Below, one piece after another: positions 1 to 9,027 of a stretch of DNA of 53,080 nucleotides. A program made the translations under genes and the position numbers. The stretch is from Rhodospirillaceae bacterium (GTDB lineage: Bacteria > Pseudomonadota > Alphaproteobacteria > Rhodospirillales > JABHCV01). Position 1 is the stretch's first letter. The number at the start of each line of letters is the position of its first letter. The stretch covers positions 1-53,080 of the forward strand of contig JABMOQ010000033.1 in the NCBI GenBank assembly GCA_013204045.1. The letters are read 5' to 3'. Below the pieces are notes generated by a model that was not told where the DNA came from, made no database searches, and was given only the letters and a program-made list of their open reading frames with translations.

Positions 1-130
1 GTTGCAGGTCAGGGTCAGCCATGTGGACGCCGCCGAAGAAGTGTTCTCGACCCTGATGGGTGATATGGTTGAACCACGCCGCGACTTCATTCAGGCCAAC
101 GCGTTGAAGGTGGCGAACCTGGACGTATAA
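1..130 (+). CDS. gyrB: DNA gyrase subunit B, C-terminal end (partial)
   Basis: The window opens inside a gene read in the frame that starts at base 2 and ends at TAA 128-130. The visible 42 residues include the stretch [20 protein letters not shown] and end in ALKVANLDV. This is the characteristic C-terminus of GyrB, the ATPase subunit of DNA gyrase that introduces negative supercoils with GyrA. The 5' part lies outside the window, so nothing can be said about the ATPase or TOPRIM domains. ParE has a similar C-terminus, but the NVANLD-type ending favours GyrB. Confidence 0.88.
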   Translation, partial: LQVRVSHVDAAEEVFSTLMGDMVEPRRDFIQANALKVANLDV

Positions 131-190
131 GGAGGGCCGCCCGCCTTAGATGTCCAACTGCTGCAAACCCTGAAACGAAAGAGTTTTCCC

Positions 191-2053
191 GTGAGAATAT
201 TGATGCGTCTGGCGACGCTGGCTGTGTGGGCCGCCATCGCCGTTATGGGTATTTTCGGCTTCTATGCTTACGATTTGCCCGATGTTGACGACGCGCTGGC
301 GCGCACCCGCAGGCCGACCGTGACACTGTTGGCCCGCGATGGCGCCCATCTATTGACCCTCGGCGATATTCACGGCCTGGCGGTCAAGCTCAACGATTTG
401 CCGCCGGCCTTGTCGCAGGCCGTGCTGGCGACCGAGGATCGACGGTTTTATTCTCATTTCGGGCTCGACCCCATCGGCCTGGCGCGGGCAACCCTCGCCA
501 ATGTGCGGGCCGGACGCATCGTCCAGGGTGGCTCGACCCTGACCCAGCAGGTCGCAAAAAACCTGTTTCTCACCCCGGAAAGAACGCTCAAAAGAAAAGT
601 TCAGGAGTTGCTGCTGGCCCTGTGGCTGGAGCGAAAATTCAACAAGGACCAAATTCTTACCATCTACCTGAACCGGGTTTACCTGGGCAATGGCACCTAC
701 GGGGTCGATGCGGCGGCCCGGCGCTATTTCCGCAAAAGCGCCAGTCGCCTCAGCCCGTATCAGGCGGCAATGCTGGCCGGGATGCTGAAGGCGCCGTCCC
801 GCTACAATCCGGCCCGCAGTCCGAAACGGGCCAGGAAAAGGACACACCAGGTGCTCGCCAATATGGTCGATGCCGGGTATCTGAGCCAGCGTGACGCCGA
901 TGCCATCAAGAATAACCAGGCCCCCGTAGATCCGGTCAGGACCAGTCGCCGGTCGCGGTATTTTTCCGACTGGGCGCTCGATCAGGTCGCCGATTTTGTC
1001 ATCCCCGGCGACCGCGACATCATCGTTAAAACCACCCTGGACCGCCGCTTGCAGGCGGACGCCGAGGAAGCCATCGCCGCCGCATTAAGCAAGGGGCGGA
1101 CCGCCAACGCCGGGCAGGCGGCGCTGGTGGCGATGAGCCCGGACGGTGCCGTCCGGGCCATGGTCGGCGGCGGCGATTACGGGGTCAGTCAGTTCAACCG
1201 TGCGACCCAGGCGAAGCGTCAGCCGGGGTCTGCGTTCAAGCCGATCGTGTTCATGGCCGGCCTGGAATCCGGCCTTGCCCCGTCAAGCAGGTTCGAGGAC
1301 AAGCCATTGACCATCGAAGGGTGGAGCCCTCGCAATTTTGATCGCAAGCACGTTGGCCCGATTACCATGGCCGAGGCGCTGGCCAGCTCCAACAACACCG
1401 TCGCGGTCAAGATTGCCGAGCGCGCCGGGCGTAAAAATGTCATCGCTGCCGCCCGGCGGTTGGGTGTGACCGCCGACCTGACGCCGGGGCCAAGCCTGGC
1501 GCTCGGCTCGTCCGGCGTCAGCCTGCTTGAAATGACATCGGCCTACGGCGCGTTCGCCAATGGGGGCTTCGGCATCTGGGCCTACGGCATCGAGGAAATC
1601 ACCGATGACAGGGGGGCTGTTCTGTACCGCCGTCAGGGTTCCGGCCCCGGCCGGGTTATGGATGCGGGCATTGCCGGGGCCATGAACGCCATGCTGGCGG
1701 CGGCCATCCGCACCGGCACCGGCAAGGCGGCCAACATAAACCGCCCGGTTGCCGGCAAAACCGGCACCAGCCAGAATTTTCGCGACGCCTGGTTTATCGG
1801 CTACAGCGCCGATCTGGTGGCCGGCGTCTGGATGGGCAACGATGATGCAAGTTCCATGAAAAAAGTCACAGGGGGCGGCCTACCGGCCCGGGCGTGGCGG
1901 GACTTTATGATGCAGGCTCACGAAAAAACCCCGGCCACCGCCCTGCCGTCGGCGACGTTCGTTCCAAAAAAATCTGACGGGCAGCCGTCTGCCGAGAAGG
2001 CAGGCCAGAAAGGCTTTCTGAAAGGCCTACTGGATAATCTGTTCGGGAACTAG
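191..2053 (+). CDS. PBP1A-family bifunctional penicillin-binding protein (transglycosylase/transpeptidase)
   Basis: A peptidoglycan synthase of 620 residues with one N-terminal membrane anchor (about residues 5-27) and the rest periplasmic. The glycosyltransferase 51 domain (about 50-230) shows EDRRFYSHFG, with the catalytic Glu, and QGGSTLTQQ. The transpeptidase domain (about 275-570) shows the acyl-enzyme SxxK motif in QPGSAFKPI, an SSNN motif and KTGTSQ. It polymerises lipid II and cross-links the stem peptides. It is shorter than typical 750-850-residue PBP1A proteins and lacks an obvious extra OB-fold insert. GTG 191 is used here; ATG 203 is a reasonable alternative because the hydrophobic segment follows either. 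It is preceded by gyrB with a 60-bp gap and followed at its stop codon by a long inverted repeat. It is not PBP1C by motif context. Confidence 0.9.
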   Translation: MRILMRLATLAVWAAIAVMGIFGFYAYDLPDVDDALARTRRPTVTLLARDGAHLLTLGDIHGLAVKLNDLPPALSQAVLATEDRRFYSHFGLDPIGLARATLANVRAGRIVQGGSTLTQQVAKNLFLTPERTLKRKVQELLLALWLERKFNKDQILTIYLNRVYLGNGTYGVDAAARRYFRKSASRLSPYQAAMLAGMLKAPSRYNPARSPKRARKRTHQVLANMVDAGYLSQRDADAIKNNQAPVDPVRTSRRSRYFSDWALDQVADFVIPGDRDIIVKTTLDRRLQADAEEAIAAALSKGRTANAGQAALVAMSPDGAVRAMVGGGDYGVSQFNRATQAKRQPGSAFKPIVFMAGLESGLAPSSRFEDKPLTIEGWSPRNFDRKHVGPITMAEALASSNNTVAVKIAERAGRKNVIAAARRLGVTADLTPGPSLALGSSGVSLLEMTSAYGAFANGGFGIWAYGIEEITDDRGAVLYRRQGSGPGRVMDAGIAGAMNAMLAAAIRTGTGKAANINRPVAGKTGTSQNFRDAWFIGYSADLVAGVWMGNDDASSMKKVTGGGLPARAWRDFMMQAHEKTPATALPSATFVPKKSDGQPSAEKAGQKGFLKGLLDNLFGN

Positions 2054-2214
2054 AGCATATCCGGGCTAATCTGCCCCACCGAAGGCCCTGTTATTTTACT
2101 TCGTGACGTCGTCACACTCCTTACCCGATGCACCGCATTGCGTTGCGGCACGTTCCTAGTCACGAAGTAAAATAACAGGGTCAGAATGATTCAAATTAGC
2201 CCGGATATGCTCTA
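2051..2214. repeat. 164-bp imperfect inverted repeat, MITE-like or bidirectional terminator
   Basis: The outer arms are a perfect 20-bp inverted repeat, TAGAGCATATCCGGGCTAAT at 2051-2070 and its reverse complement at 2195-2214. A second perfect 22-bp pair lies inside, at 2086-2107 (CCCTGTTATTTTACTTCGTG plus AC) and 2159-2180. The apex contains a short CCGCA/TGCGG pair. The two flanking convergent genes take their TAG stop codons from the two outer ends, so the element fills the whole spacer. It could be a miniature inverted-repeat element that landed between the genes, or a very long bidirectional terminator. No transposase is present and no second copy was seen in the window. Confidence 0.75.
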
Positions 2215-3684
2215 GCACGTTTCACCGGCTAGTTTGGCGATGGTTGCCGTTGTCGAATGGCCCGGCTCTAACGGGATCAGTTCGACCCGGCCGCCATGGG
2301 CCCTGACCATATCGGCACCGACGACCTCGTCGGGCTTGTAATCGGCGCCCTTGACCAGCACGTCGGGACGGATCGCTTCGATCAGGTTGATGGGTGTGTC
2401 TTCGCCGAAGATAATAACCACATCGACCGACGCCAACGATGCCAGCACGGCGGCGCGTGCCGCCTCGCCCTGGATCGGTCGGTTTTCACCCTTCAGGCGC
2501 TTGACCGAAGCATCGCTGTTGAGCCCGACAACCAACATGCCACAAGCGGCCTTGGCCTTGGCCAGCAATGATACGTGGCCCGGGTGCAGCAAGTCGAAAC
2601 AGCCGTTGGTGAAACCGATGGCCAGGCCTGACTGGCGCCATTTTTCCATATGGCCCTGGGCCTGCCCGATGGACATGATTTTGGTCTCGGCGGCGCTAAG
2701 GTCCAGATGATGGAGTCCGGCAGCAATGTCGGCGGTGTAAGCGACGGCGGTGCCGACCTTGCCGACGACGATGCCGGCGGCCGTGTTGGCCAGGTCGGCA
2801 GCTTCCTCAAAGGCGCCGCCGGCACCGAGGACGGCGGCCAAAGTCGCGACCACCGTATCGCCAGCGCCCGAGACATCGAAAACATCGCGGGCGGCGGCTT
2901 TCAGGTGGACCGGGTCCTGCCCTCGCACCTTCATGGTCATGCCGTCCTTGCTGCGGGTTGCCACGACGACGCCAAAATCATAATCATCGATCAAGCTCTC
3001 GATGGCGGCAATAATCTCGTCATCGTTATCGACCGGCATGGCGGTTGCCAGAAAAAGCTCGGCCCGGTTCGGCGTGATCACATCGGCACCCCGGTAGCGC
3101 TCATAATCGGCCCCCTTGGGGTCGACGATCACCGTCTTGCCGGCTTTCTGGGCCGTTGTAATCAGGGCGCGGATAACGCCGTCGGTCAGCACGCCCTTGC
3201 GATAATCGGACAGCACCACCACATCGCAGTCAGCCATGGCGGCCTTCGCCGCCGAGATAAGTTGCTTTTCCATCCCGGCGCTTAAGGAATAGATGGTTTC
3301 CCGGTCGGCGCGCAGCATCTGCTGGCCGTTGGCAAGGAAGCGTGTCTTGGATGAGGTGCGCCGTCCGCTATCGTCGACGAGGGGCTGGTCGGATATGTTT
3401 TCTTCGGCCAGCAGTCGTTCAATTTCACCGCCGTCATGGTCTTTGCCGATGACGGTGACGAAGCGGACATGAGCGCCGAGTCCGTTCAGGTTGCGCACCA
3501 CGTTGCCGGCGCCGCCCAGCATGGTGTCGAGCCGTTCCAGTTTCAACACCGGAATCGGTGCTTCTGGCGATATGCGATCGACGGAACCGTAGTGAAAATG
3601 ATCGAGGATAACATCGCCGACACACAGCACCCGCGCCCCACCAAGCCGCCCGATCAACGACAGCCGGGGTTCAAGGTCGCTCAT
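2212..3684 (-). CDS. hldE: Bifunctional heptose 7-phosphate kinase / heptose 1-phosphate adenylyltransferase
   Basis: 490 residues, the usual length for HldE (RfaE). Residues about 1-330 are a PfkB/ribokinase-type kinase with the catalytic loop DVSGAGDTVVAT. Residues about 350-490 are a nucleotidyltransferase with GFTNGCFDLLHPGH, which carries the HxGH motif. The protein phosphorylates D-glycero-D-manno-heptose 7-phosphate at C1 and later adenylylates heptose 1-phosphate, on the way to ADP-heptose for the LPS inner core. It starts at ATG 3684 and overlaps the gmhA stop by 4 bp, so the two are translationally coupled. Its stop codon lies in the right arm of the inverted repeat shared with the PBP gene. 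Confidence 0.95.
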   Translation of the reverse strand: MSDLEPRLSLIGRLGGARVLCVGDVILDHFHYGSVDRISPEAPIPVLKLERLDTMLGGAGNVVRNLNGLGAHVRFVTVIGKDHDGGEIERLLAEENISDQPLVDDSGRRTSSKTRFLANGQQMLRADRETIYSLSAGMEKQLISAAKAAMADCDVVVLSDYRKGVLTDGVIRALITTAQKAGKTVIVDPKGADYERYRGADVITPNRAELFLATAMPVDNDDEIIAAIESLIDDYDFGVVVATRSKDGMTMKVRGQDPVHLKAAARDVFDVSGAGDTVVATLAAVLGAGGAFEEAADLANTAAGIVVGKVGTAVAYTADIAAGLHHLDLSAAETKIMSIGQAQGHMEKWRQSGLAIGFTNGCFDLLHPGHVSLLAKAKAACGMLVVGLNSDASVKRLKGENRPIQGEAARAAVLASLASVDVVIIFGEDTPINLIEAIRPDVLVKGADYKPDEVVGADMVRAHGGRVELIPLEPGHSTTATIAKLAGETC

Positions 3685-4259
3685 GCCAGACCCAATTCGT
3701 TCTCAAGGCCCGCACACAGCATATGGCCGATCATGATATGCATTTCCTGAATACGGGCGGTGTTGGTGGACGGCACCGCGACAAGCGGGTCGACAAGGCC
3801 TGCCATGCGGCCACCATCCTTGCCGGTCAGTCCGGCGGCGGCGGCGCCCAGCTTGTTCGCGGCGGTTAAAGCGCGAATGACATTTTCGCTGTTGCCAGAT
3901 GTCGATATGCCGATGGCCAGATCACCCTCCCGGACCAGGGCTTCGACCTGGCGGGCGAACAAATCTTCAAAACTGAAATCGTTACCGATGGCGGTCAGCG
4001 CCGACGTATCCGTGGTCAGGGCGATGGCGGCAATGGGGGGGCGGTCTTTCTTGAACCGGACCACCAGTTCGGTGGCCAGATGCTGGGCGTCGGCGGCGCT
4101 GCCGCCGTTGCCGAAGAATACGATCTTGCCACCCCTTTTGATGGCCAGGGTAGCGGCGGCGACTAGTTTTGCAAAAGGTTGGCCAAGCGCCGCACGCGTG
4201 GCTGCCAGCACCTCGGCGTGCTCGTCAAATTCGTCGCTGAAGAATTTTTCCATATCCAT
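3681..4259 (-). CDS. gmhA: Sedoheptulose 7-phosphate isomerase, SIS domain
   Basis: About 192 residues forming one SIS domain. The sugar-phosphate-binding loops are visible as FFGNGGSAADAQHLATEL and GISTSGNSENVIRAL. GmhA converts sedoheptulose 7-phosphate to D-glycero-D-manno-heptose 7-phosphate, the first step before HldE. The longest open frame starts at a TTG (4268). ATG 4259 is preferred because it has an AGG about 10 bases upstream and the protein then begins MDMEKFF, as is usual for the family. It lies 11 bp downstream of the bi-domain oxidoreductase and overlaps hldE by 4 bp, which indicates one minus-strand operon. Confidence 0.93.
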   Translation of the reverse strand: MDMEKFFSDEFDEHAEVLAATRAALGQPFAKLVAAATLAIKRGGKIVFFGNGGSAADAQHLATELVVRFKKDRPPIAAIALTTDTSALTAIGNDFSFEDLFARQVEALVREGDLAIGISTSGNSENVIRALTAANKLGAAAAGLTGKDGGRMAGLVDPLVAVPSTNTARIQEMHIMIGHMLCAGLENELGLA

Positions 4260-4270
4260 CTTTTTCAAGC

Positions 4271-6421
4271 CTAAAGGTCGATGCGCCGTCCGTCACGCAG
4301 GGATTCCAGAACCGCGATGGTGGCCAGCGACGTTTCAATGAGTTCCGCTTCGTCAATAGGTGGCGGGCCGCCCTTGGCGACGGCGCTGACGAAGGCGGTA
4401 AGCCCCGCCTTGATGCCCTTGTCCTGGGCCCTGGCGCACGGTTTGTTGACATGGCCATGCTCGGCGATGGTATAGGACTGGAAATTGTCGATGGTGACGA
4501 CGGTGCCGCCGGCATAGGCTTCGATCAGCTCCTTCGAATAGGCGTTGTCGCCAAGGCCCGTATAGGCGACGACAGCCAGCGAGCCATCGGCGAAGTGAAG
4601 CGTAATGGTCAGGTCATCACAGGCACCGGTCACCACGGCGGCGGCGTCAGCCTGTACCGAAACGATGGGCGAGCCCGTTAAATAGCGGGCCAGATCGACA
4701 AAATGACAGGCCTCGCCCAGAATACGCCCGCCGCCTTCGTCGGCGGCATGAATCCAGCTTTCCGGTGGAATGTGTCCGGCGTTGACACGCAGCAGCAGGA
4801 ACTTGGTTCCTGCCTGGCGCGCCAGCCGGCCGCGCACCATTTCAGAGATGGCAGCGAAGCGGCGGTTGAAGTCGACCTGAAAAAAGCCGCTTGATTCGTT
4901 GCGGGCCTCGATCACCTGGTTAAGTTGTTCCCGGGTAAGCGCCAGCGGTTTTTCTACCAGCACGGATTTTCCGGCTTTGAGGGCAGCGGCCGTCAGTTCT
5001 GCGTGGCTGTCGTGGCGGGTGGCGATAAGCACGGCATTGATTTCCGGGTTACCTATAACGGCTTCGATATCGGCGGATGCATTCTGGAAGCCAAACGTTT
5101 CGCCGGTATGTTCGGAAGATGCCCCCCGCTGCGTCACTACTGTGTGCAGTTTGACCCGATTCATTTTTTGTAATTCCGGCAGCAGCACCGATTTGGCGAA
5201 GCCGCCGGCGCCGATGACACCCAGCACGCAGCCATCGGGCACTTTGCCAGCAATGGCCGGGAATGAAGGCCTGATCTTTTCCACCGTGCCGTCGTAGGCA
5301 AGAACCACGCCCAGGTGGGGCTCCGCCCCGCTGGTGACAAGTTCATAGGCTTTTTCGGCATCGTCCAGCGCGAATGTGTGTGTGGTCAGGGCCTGAACAT
5401 TGAGTCGGCGGTCCAGGGACGGCGCCATCAGGCGCACACATTCGGCCAGGTTTTCGGTTTCCGTCCAGCGCACCCAGCCTTCCGGATACTTCATGCCGCG
5501 TTTTTCAAAGTCGGGATCGTAACGGCCCGGGCCATAAGATCTGGAAACCACCAGGTTCAGTTCCTTTTGCATGAACTCCCGGTACGGGAATTCGGTGCCG
5601 GTCAGGCCGACCATGCAGACCCGGGCACGGTCGCGGGCGATGGTGCCTGCTACCTGAAAGGGCTCCGAGGTTTCGGCCGCCGCAGAAATGATGACGCCAT
5701 CGCAGCCACGGCCATGGGTCAGCGCCTGAACGGCTTCTTCCAGTCCGTCGCCGCCCAGATCATATGTCGCCTCGGCACCGGAACGGCGCGCCAGTTCCAG
5801 GCGCGATACGTTGTAATCAAGGGACAGCACGCGCACGCCCGACAGCATCAGCAAGCGGACAATCAATTGTCCCAAAAGCCCGACGCCGATAACGGCGACG
5901 ATATCGCCCAGACCGGCATTCAGATTGCGCACCGCATGCATGGCGATCGACGCCAGCGTGCCGAAGCAGGCTTCTTCATATGTCACGTCATCGGGGATCG
6001 GGGCGGCCAGATTGACCGGGATGACGTTGAGTTCGGCATGATTGGCGAGTCCCGCCCCGGCGCAGGCGACTCGTTGGCCGACCCTGAAGACACCCTCGAG
6101 CCCCTCGCCGACGGCGATGACCTCACCGGCCGCCGAATATCCCAACGGCAGCGGCTCGTCGAGCCGCGCCATGACCGCCCGGAAAGTGGCGGCGATGCCA
6201 TCGCGCTTGGCTTTGCCCAATACCTTTTTGACCAGTTCGGGCCGCGCGCGGGCCTTTCCGGCCAGGCTTTTGCGGGCGAATTCAATGACCATGCGCTCGG
6301 TGCCGGCCGAAATCAGCGAGGCATGGGTGCGCACAAGGATATGGCCGGATTTAACGGTCGGTTCGGGAACGGCCCTGAGGGCCAGTTTGCCGGTTCGGGC
6401 GCTTTGAATAACTTGTTTCAT
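4271..6421 (-). CDS. Bi-domain oxidoreductase: zinc-type alcohol dehydrogenase fused to Gfo/Idh/MocA dehydrogenase
   Basis: 716 residues with two dehydrogenase halves. Residues about 1-375 are a medium-chain (MDR) alcohol-dehydrogenase-like unit with the Rossmann loop VIGVGLLGQ. Residues about 393-716 are a Gfo/Idh/MocA unit with VIGAGGFAKS for NAD(P) binding and the VEKPLALT signature. Such fusions are known in bacterial surface-polysaccharide loci and are thought to act on sugars or sugar nucleotides, but the substrate is not established. The gene is first in the operon with gmhA and hldE, which ties it to envelope sugar metabolism. The start is ATG 6421, upstream of a 170-bp spacer to the divergent hemerythrin gene. 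Confidence 0.85.
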   Translation of the reverse strand: MKQVIQSARTGKLALRAVPEPTVKSGHILVRTHASLISAGTERMVIEFARKSLAGKARARPELVKKVLGKAKRDGIAATFRAVMARLDEPLPLGYSAAGEVIAVGEGLEGVFRVGQRVACAGAGLANHAELNVIPVNLAAPIPDDVTYEEACFGTLASIAMHAVRNLNAGLGDIVAVIGVGLLGQLIVRLLMLSGVRVLSLDYNVSRLELARRSGAEATYDLGGDGLEEAVQALTHGRGCDGVIISAAAETSEPFQVAGTIARDRARVCMVGLTGTEFPYREFMQKELNLVVSRSYGPGRYDPDFEKRGMKYPEGWVRWTETENLAECVRLMAPSLDRRLNVQALTTHTFALDDAEKAYELVTSGAEPHLGVVLAYDGTVEKIRPSFPAIAGKVPDGCVLGVIGAGGFAKSVLLPELQKMNRVKLHTVVTQRGASSEHTGETFGFQNASADIEAVIGNPEINAVLIATRHDSHAELTAAALKAGKSVLVEKPLALTREQLNQVIEARNESSGFFQVDFNRRFAAISEMVRGRLARQAGTKFLLLRVNAGHIPPESWIHAADEGGGRILGEACHFVDLARYLTGSPIVSVQADAAAVVTGACDDLTITLHFADGSLAVVAYTGLGDNAYSKELIEAYAGGTVVTIDNFQSYTIAEHGHVNKPCARAQDKGIKAGLTAFVSAVAKGGPPPIDEAELIETSLATIAVLESLRDGRRIDL

Positions 6422-6591
6422 TGCAAAGTTTTACTCTGATTTGCCCCATAGATGCAAAGGTCGCCTGAGGGAGCCAAAAGGCCAGTCTTTGTCCTTTCAG
6501 GAATAACATTGATATGTATTTTTATAATAGTTTAAAAGTACCCACCCTTTCAGCGTCAGAAGAATTCGCGCCTGAGGGGCGGAGCAAGGAA

Positions 6592-6999
6592 ATGACGAAG
6601 ATTCAGTGGCTATCCTCGTTCGATACGGGGATATCCAGCATCGACAAAGACCATCACGATCTGATTGAGGCCATATCCGGCGTTCAAGCGGCTCTTGACG
6701 TCGACGATCTTGAGTCGGCCACCGGTTTGTTTGAAAACTTTCTGAACATGGCCCGCTCTCATTTCGCCCGGGAAGAGGCTTTTTTAAAGAAAATTTATTT
6801 CCCGCGCATCGAGGCGCACTCGGTGGCCCATCGTGAGCTTTTGGTCATGGGCGAAAGCATCGTCGCCCAGACAAAAAATAATATGGACGGTCCGCAGGCG
6901 AAAAAGCACCTGGAAGACATGGTCTACTTCCTGCTCGAAGACATCATCAAGGCCGATGCCGACTTCAAATCCTACGCCCAGGAACACGGGGCCCAGTGA
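6592..6999 (+). CDS. Bacteriohemerythrin-like protein
   Basis: A single-domain four-helix hemerythrin of about 135 residues. The ligand pattern is visible as DKDHHDLI (first His), HFAREE (H-x3-E) and HSVAHREL (H-x3-H). The C-terminal HxxxxD ligand pair reads DIIKAD, so the usual last His appears replaced by Asp. The family binds O2 or senses redox state with a carboxylate-bridged di-iron site. The open frame extends back to ATG 6514, but ATG 6592 is chosen: it follows a good ribosome binding site (GGAGCAAGGAA) and places the domain at the N-terminus. The gene stands alone, divergent from the heptose operon. Confidence 0.85.
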   Translation: MTKIQWLSSFDTGISSIDKDHHDLIEAISGVQAALDVDDLESATGLFENFLNMARSHFAREEAFLKKIYFPRIEAHSVAHRELLVMGESIVAQTKNNMDGPQAKKHLEDMVYFLLEDIIKADADFKSYAQEHGAQ

Positions 7000-7066
7000 C
7001 CGGCCCCCGTGGGCTGCTTTCATGTAAATGCTGGTAAGGACAGGCCCTGTCGGGTAAATCCTAATC

Positions 7067-8887
7067 ATGTGCGGACTTGCAGCCATCTTTGCCTACGGCC
7101 CGGGGTCAGCCCCGGTCGAAAAAAATATCCTCGTTGCCATGAACGAACGCATGGCTCGGCGTGGTCCCGACGGCGAAGGGCTATGGCTATCGGCCGATGC
7201 CCGCGTCGGGCTGTCCCATCGGCGGCTGGCCATTATTGATCTTGATGACCGCGCCGCCCAGCCGATGTGCTTTGCGGCGGAAAGTGGCCGGATTCACATT
7301 ACCTATAACGGCGAAATTTATAATTTTCGGGAACTGCGCGGCCAGCTGGAAGCGGGCGGCGCGACGTTTAAAACGTCATCCGATACCGAGGTCCTGCTGC
7401 ACCTCTATCATCGGGACGGTGCGGCCATGGCCGAGTCCTTGCGCGGCATGTTCGCCTTCGCCATCTGGGACGAAGGCAAGGGCGGCCTGTTGCTGGGCCG
7501 CGATCCATTCGGCATCAAGCCGCTTTACTACATGGATGATGGCAGAACCATCACGGTTGCCTCGCAGGTCAAGGCGATCCTGGCCGGGCTTGCCCAAGGC
7601 GGCCGACCGACCCCGCCCTTCGATGCCGCGGCCCATGCCGGATTTTTCCTGTTCGGCCATGTGCCGGAACCGCTGAGTCTTTTCAAGGGTATCCGGGCGC
7701 TTCCGGCGGGAACGACCCGGTGGATTGACGGTGACGGGCCGGGACCGTTAAAAAAATACTTCGATATTTCGGCGCATTTAAGCGGCGCAGGCTCGGAGGG
7801 GGATCGTGATCTTGGCGCCCTCCTGCGTGATTCGGTTGCCCATCATCTGATCGCCGACGTTCCCGTCGGCGTGTTCTTATCGGCCGGACTCGATTCGGCA
7901 ACACTGGCGGCGCTGGCCGCCGAATCCGCCGATACCCATGGCGCCGGCATCGATACCCTGACTCTCGGCTTCGAGGAATTCGCCGGCACCCCGAATGACG
8001 AGGTGGCCCTGGCCGAAACCGTCGCCGCCGCCTGCGGGACACGCCATCATAGCGTGCGTGTCGCCGGCCTGAATTTCGCCGATGACCTGGACGATCTGCT
8101 GGATGTCATGGATCAGCCGAGCATCGACGGGGTCAATGTTTACTTCGTCGCCAAGGCAGCGCACCGGGCCGGTCTCAAGGTGGCGCTGTCGGGGCTTGGC
8201 GGCGACGAATTATTCGGCGGCTATGACAGCTTCAAACAGATTCCGTCCCTGGTCGGGGCGGTGGGCTGGCTGCCGGGCGGGGCGACGGTCGGCGCTGCAC
8301 TCCGCGGGCTGGCAGCGCCCGTCTCCGGACGTCTGCGCAAGCCCAAGGCGGCGGGCCTGCTGGAATACGGCACCCGCTTCGGCGATGCCTATTTGCTCCG
8401 CCGCGCCTTGTATATGCCTTGGGAAATAGCCAACGGAATCGACGGGGTGATGGATGCCGACATGGGCCGCGCCGGACTTGCCGAACTGGACGTCCTTGGG
8501 CAGCTCGACGCGTGTCAGGCCCCTGCCGGTGCGCCGACGGCCAAAGTGGCGGCGTTGGAAATGAGTTTTTACATGCGCGCCCAACTGCTGCGCGATGCCG
8601 ATTGGGCGGGCATGGCCCATGGCTTGGAAATAAGGGTACCGCTGGTGGACCGCGCCTTGTTCGAGGGCCTCGCCGGCGGGATCGGAAAAGGCCATGGCCC
8701 GTCGAAACAGGCCATGGCCCAGACCCCTCGGCGGCGATTGCCCGATGCGGTGCTGAAAAGGCCGAAAACCGGCTTTTCGGTGCCCGTGCGCGACTGGATA
8801 CAGGGTGCGGGAAAGGCCTCTGAAAACCATGAAGTTGGCCTGCGGGGCTGGGCAAAAACGGTCTACCGGGCGCAAATCAGGGGGTAA
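7067..8887 (+). CDS. asnB: Glutamine-hydrolysing asparagine synthase family protein
   Basis: 606 residues. The N-terminal class II glutamine amidotransferase starts with the catalytic Cys after Met (MCGLAAIFAYG) and contains RRGPDGEG and TYNGEIYNFRELR. The C-terminal ATP pyrophosphatase domain has the P-loop-like VFLSAGLDSATLAAL, where the common SGGxDS is SAGLDS, and SGLGGDELFGGYD. The family converts aspartate, glutamine and ATP to asparagine. In polysaccharide clusters, relatives can amidate sugar acids or other carboxylates. The neighbours (heptose genes and a UXS-like SDR) make an envelope role possible, so the gene symbol is a family name only. No clear ribosome binding site precedes ATG 7067. 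Confidence 0.85.
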   Translation: MCGLAAIFAYGPGSAPVEKNILVAMNERMARRGPDGEGLWLSADARVGLSHRRLAIIDLDDRAAQPMCFAAESGRIHITYNGEIYNFRELRGQLEAGGATFKTSSDTEVLLHLYHRDGAAMAESLRGMFAFAIWDEGKGGLLLGRDPFGIKPLYYMDDGRTITVASQVKAILAGLAQGGRPTPPFDAAAHAGFFLFGHVPEPLSLFKGIRALPAGTTRWIDGDGPGPLKKYFDISAHLSGAGSEGDRDLGALLRDSVAHHLIADVPVGVFLSAGLDSATLAALAAESADTHGAGIDTLTLGFEEFAGTPNDEVALAETVAAACGTRHHSVRVAGLNFADDLDDLLDVMDQPSIDGVNVYFVAKAAHRAGLKVALSGLGGDELFGGYDSFKQIPSLVGAVGWLPGGATVGAALRGLAAPVSGRLRKPKAAGLLEYGTRFGDAYLLRRALYMPWEIANGIDGVMDADMGRAGLAELDVLGQLDACQAPAGAPTAKVAALEMSFYMRAQLLRDADWAGMAHGLEIRVPLVDRALFEGLAGGIGKGHGPSKQAMAQTPRRRLPDAVLKRPKTGFSVPVRDWIQGAGKASENHEVGLRGWAKTVYRAQIRG

Positions 8888-8890
8888 AAA

Positions 8891-8956
8891 GGGTGAAATA
8901 GGCCCTTACCCAGTAAAATAAGGGCATAATTTCCACCCGCTGTGCTGAAACAGCGG
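8891..8956. terminator. Hairpin pair between convergent genes, probable bidirectional terminator
   Basis: A stem GCCCTTA (8902-8908) / TAAGGGC (8919-8925) is extended by a nearly complementary outer pair, GGGTGAAAT (8891-8899) and ATTTCCACCC (8929-8938). A second hairpin, CCGCTGT-GCTGAA-ACAGCGG, follows at 8937-8956. The site lies between the stop codons of two convergent genes, as expected for a shared terminator. There is no strong T run. Confidence 0.55.
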
Positions 8957-9027
8957 ATATTACCCTTATAAACCCCGTTTTTGATGCAAAAAGCCCGATA
9001 AAACAGCACATTCTAATTTGTGCCGGG

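Noticed and set aside
5315-6439. 374-codon plus-strand ORF opposite the bi-domain oxidoreductase
   Set aside because: It is antisense to a clear two-domain enzyme and has the low-complexity composition of a high-G+C shadow frame.
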